Of a DNA stretch of 64,000 nucleotides, positions 62,621-64,000 are shown in pieces. Source of the stretch: Rhyzopertha dominica (Eukaryota > Arthropoda > Insecta > Coleoptera > Bostrichidae); contig QCXZ01000001.1 of the NCBI GenBank assembly GCA_025024175.1, positions 37,938,942 to 38,002,941 of the forward strand, in the 5' to 3' direction. The translations under genes and the position numbers were made by a program. The notes beneath the pieces are model-generated. The model worked only from the letters and a program-made list of their open reading frames with translations. It was not told the DNA's origin and did not search any database. The stretch's first letter is position 1. Each line of letters starts with the position of its first letter.

Positions 62621-64000
62621 TTGAAAAATATTTTAACTCAAAATCCCTAGATAAGAATTCAAAATATCCTCCCCTTCGTCCCTACTTTGAGAGATAATCC
62701 TTACGGGTAGGGATAGCTCCTTATGTCTGACAACACTGCTTTATTCACACCAAATCGCTGAAGAGTTGTGTTGATTTATAAATTTTGGTCATTTTTACTA
62801 TTTTTGTGCAGTTTTAAGGGATTATAAATATTTATAAACTATCATTAATGCTGTCATAGTACTTAAAAAATTTTTGTTGTTGTAATGTTAATTTTACGAC
62901 ATTTGCGCTTTTTTGTTCTTGCTATTTATTACACATGAACACCAGCAGATACACAGGTGGATAGCTGTATTTAACCAGCTAAACTGCTTAATACTCGTAA
63001 TTCTCCCATATTTACTGTAATTGTTAATTAGTATGATTATGTTTATCTATCTTCAAAATATATAAAATCAATTTAGCAAACAAAAGTACTTACAATACTT
63101 ATGAATATATTTTGAGTAAAAACAACAAAAAATAACAAAACAAATATAGGTATATAATATATGACCCATTAGTTGACCGACTCCGAGTGTAATCTACATT
63201 TGGATAACTATAGGTTTTTGCAGAAAAATTTATAAATTCATTACAATCACATATTTTATAAGGACAAAAGTAAGATTAATATGAATTTTATAAAAAATTT
63301 TGCAAATTTACTTATGTGCTATCAGTATTCGGTACCATCTGCACACATCTAGTTACATATATACACATTTGTTTTTATTTAGATAAAGTTTATATACAAT
63401 TTTGAATTCAACTAAACCATAAATTATGCTAACCTCCTTTCATTATACTTACGTGTAGTTACCAGGTATGATCTATGTATTTACAATGTTCTTCATTCTG
63501 ATATTAATATATAATATCCAAACTGTTCCTAAGAGATATTAATTGGCTGTTAAATTCTCTGGAAACGTCCCCAATAAGAGATAATATATGCAAATATTTT
63601 GTTTACCATGTTATTCAGAATGGTTCAGATACAGTAAAACAAACACAAGATATTACAGGTATACAGGGTGTGTCCCAGCCCTCCTGTATCTAAGCATGGG
63701 TAATTTATTTATTTCAGAAGCTACAAAGTACCTAGCTTACATTAAGGCGAATTTGCTAATTGATTTAGAATAGTCAACATTGTCGTAGTCGGCTATGATT
63801 AAACAAACAGTTTTATATTTACTGTTGTTCCAGTGCTGTACCTATTACAATCTGCATTTGAAAATATAATTTACCTATTGAAGAAAAGTTGATGCTACAA
63901 ATAAACATTTAACACTTAACTGTAGATTTGATAATAAATAATGACAACAATCTGCAGTTATTAAAGTAAATGTTCAATTAAGCCACCAGTTTGTTCTAGA
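62620..64000. other. AT-rich non-coding DNA downstream of Tet
   Basis: No gene is seen. A transposon-type terminus (TATACAGGGTGTGTCCCA) starts at about 63660 and may continue past the window edge. Confidence 0.4.

Overview
The window is AT-rich animal DNA with long introns and many decayed transposable elements, many with TA-flanked CAGGGT ends typical of insect mariner-type elements. It holds one recognisable host gene, on the plus strand: the 3' two thirds of Tet, the 5-methylcytosine / N6-methyladenine dioxygenase. The protein resembles invertebrate (insect) TET more than any vertebrate paralogue. The order of insect cannot be fixed from the sequence.

Tet layout: seven exons join in one continuous frame: 26600-26671 (candidate), 37214-37399, 45595-45664, 48321-49658, 52280-52419, 52482-53218 and 57734-59093 (stop). 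Together they give 1300 codons plus a stop, and every exon junction keeps phase. The first four exons encode a low-complexity linker and the start of the Cys-rich region. The next two encode the rest of the Cys-rich domain and the first half of the double-stranded beta-helix, including the Fe-binding HxD. The last exon encodes an approximately 300-residue Asn/Ser/Tyr-rich insert and then the second half of the helix, with the third Fe ligand His and the 2-oxoglutarate-binding Arg. No CXXC exon was seen, so the N terminus must lie upstream of the window or be absent from this isoform.

Positions 1-26599 contain no recognised host coding exon. They hold a Ty3/Gypsy relic (4648-5415), two Penelope-like relics (8051-9530 minus, 22690-23080 plus), several inverted-repeat elements, a 39-bp tandem array between inverted arms (14837-15124), and three GC/CpG-rich patches (1-230, 10900-11290, 14380-14640). 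The last patch follows a TATA-like stretch and could be an internal promoter.

The introns between Tet exons carry more mariner/Tc1-type relics: 27860-28790, 30165-31765, 35725-36600, 40777-41380, 50766-52104 and 54020-55735. They also hold copies of a roughly 0.8-kb repeat seen three times in the window (12132, 28830, 39076) and of a CAGGGTTTCTATAAA terminal-repeat family seen three times (832, 24906, 49697). Downstream of the Tet stop, about 4.9 kb is AT-rich 3' UTR or intergenic DNA with several weak poly(A) signals and no further gene.

No operon, CRISPR, rRNA or intact tRNA gene was found. The introns are TE-dense; the gene-level interest is the Tet architecture and a possible internal promoter.
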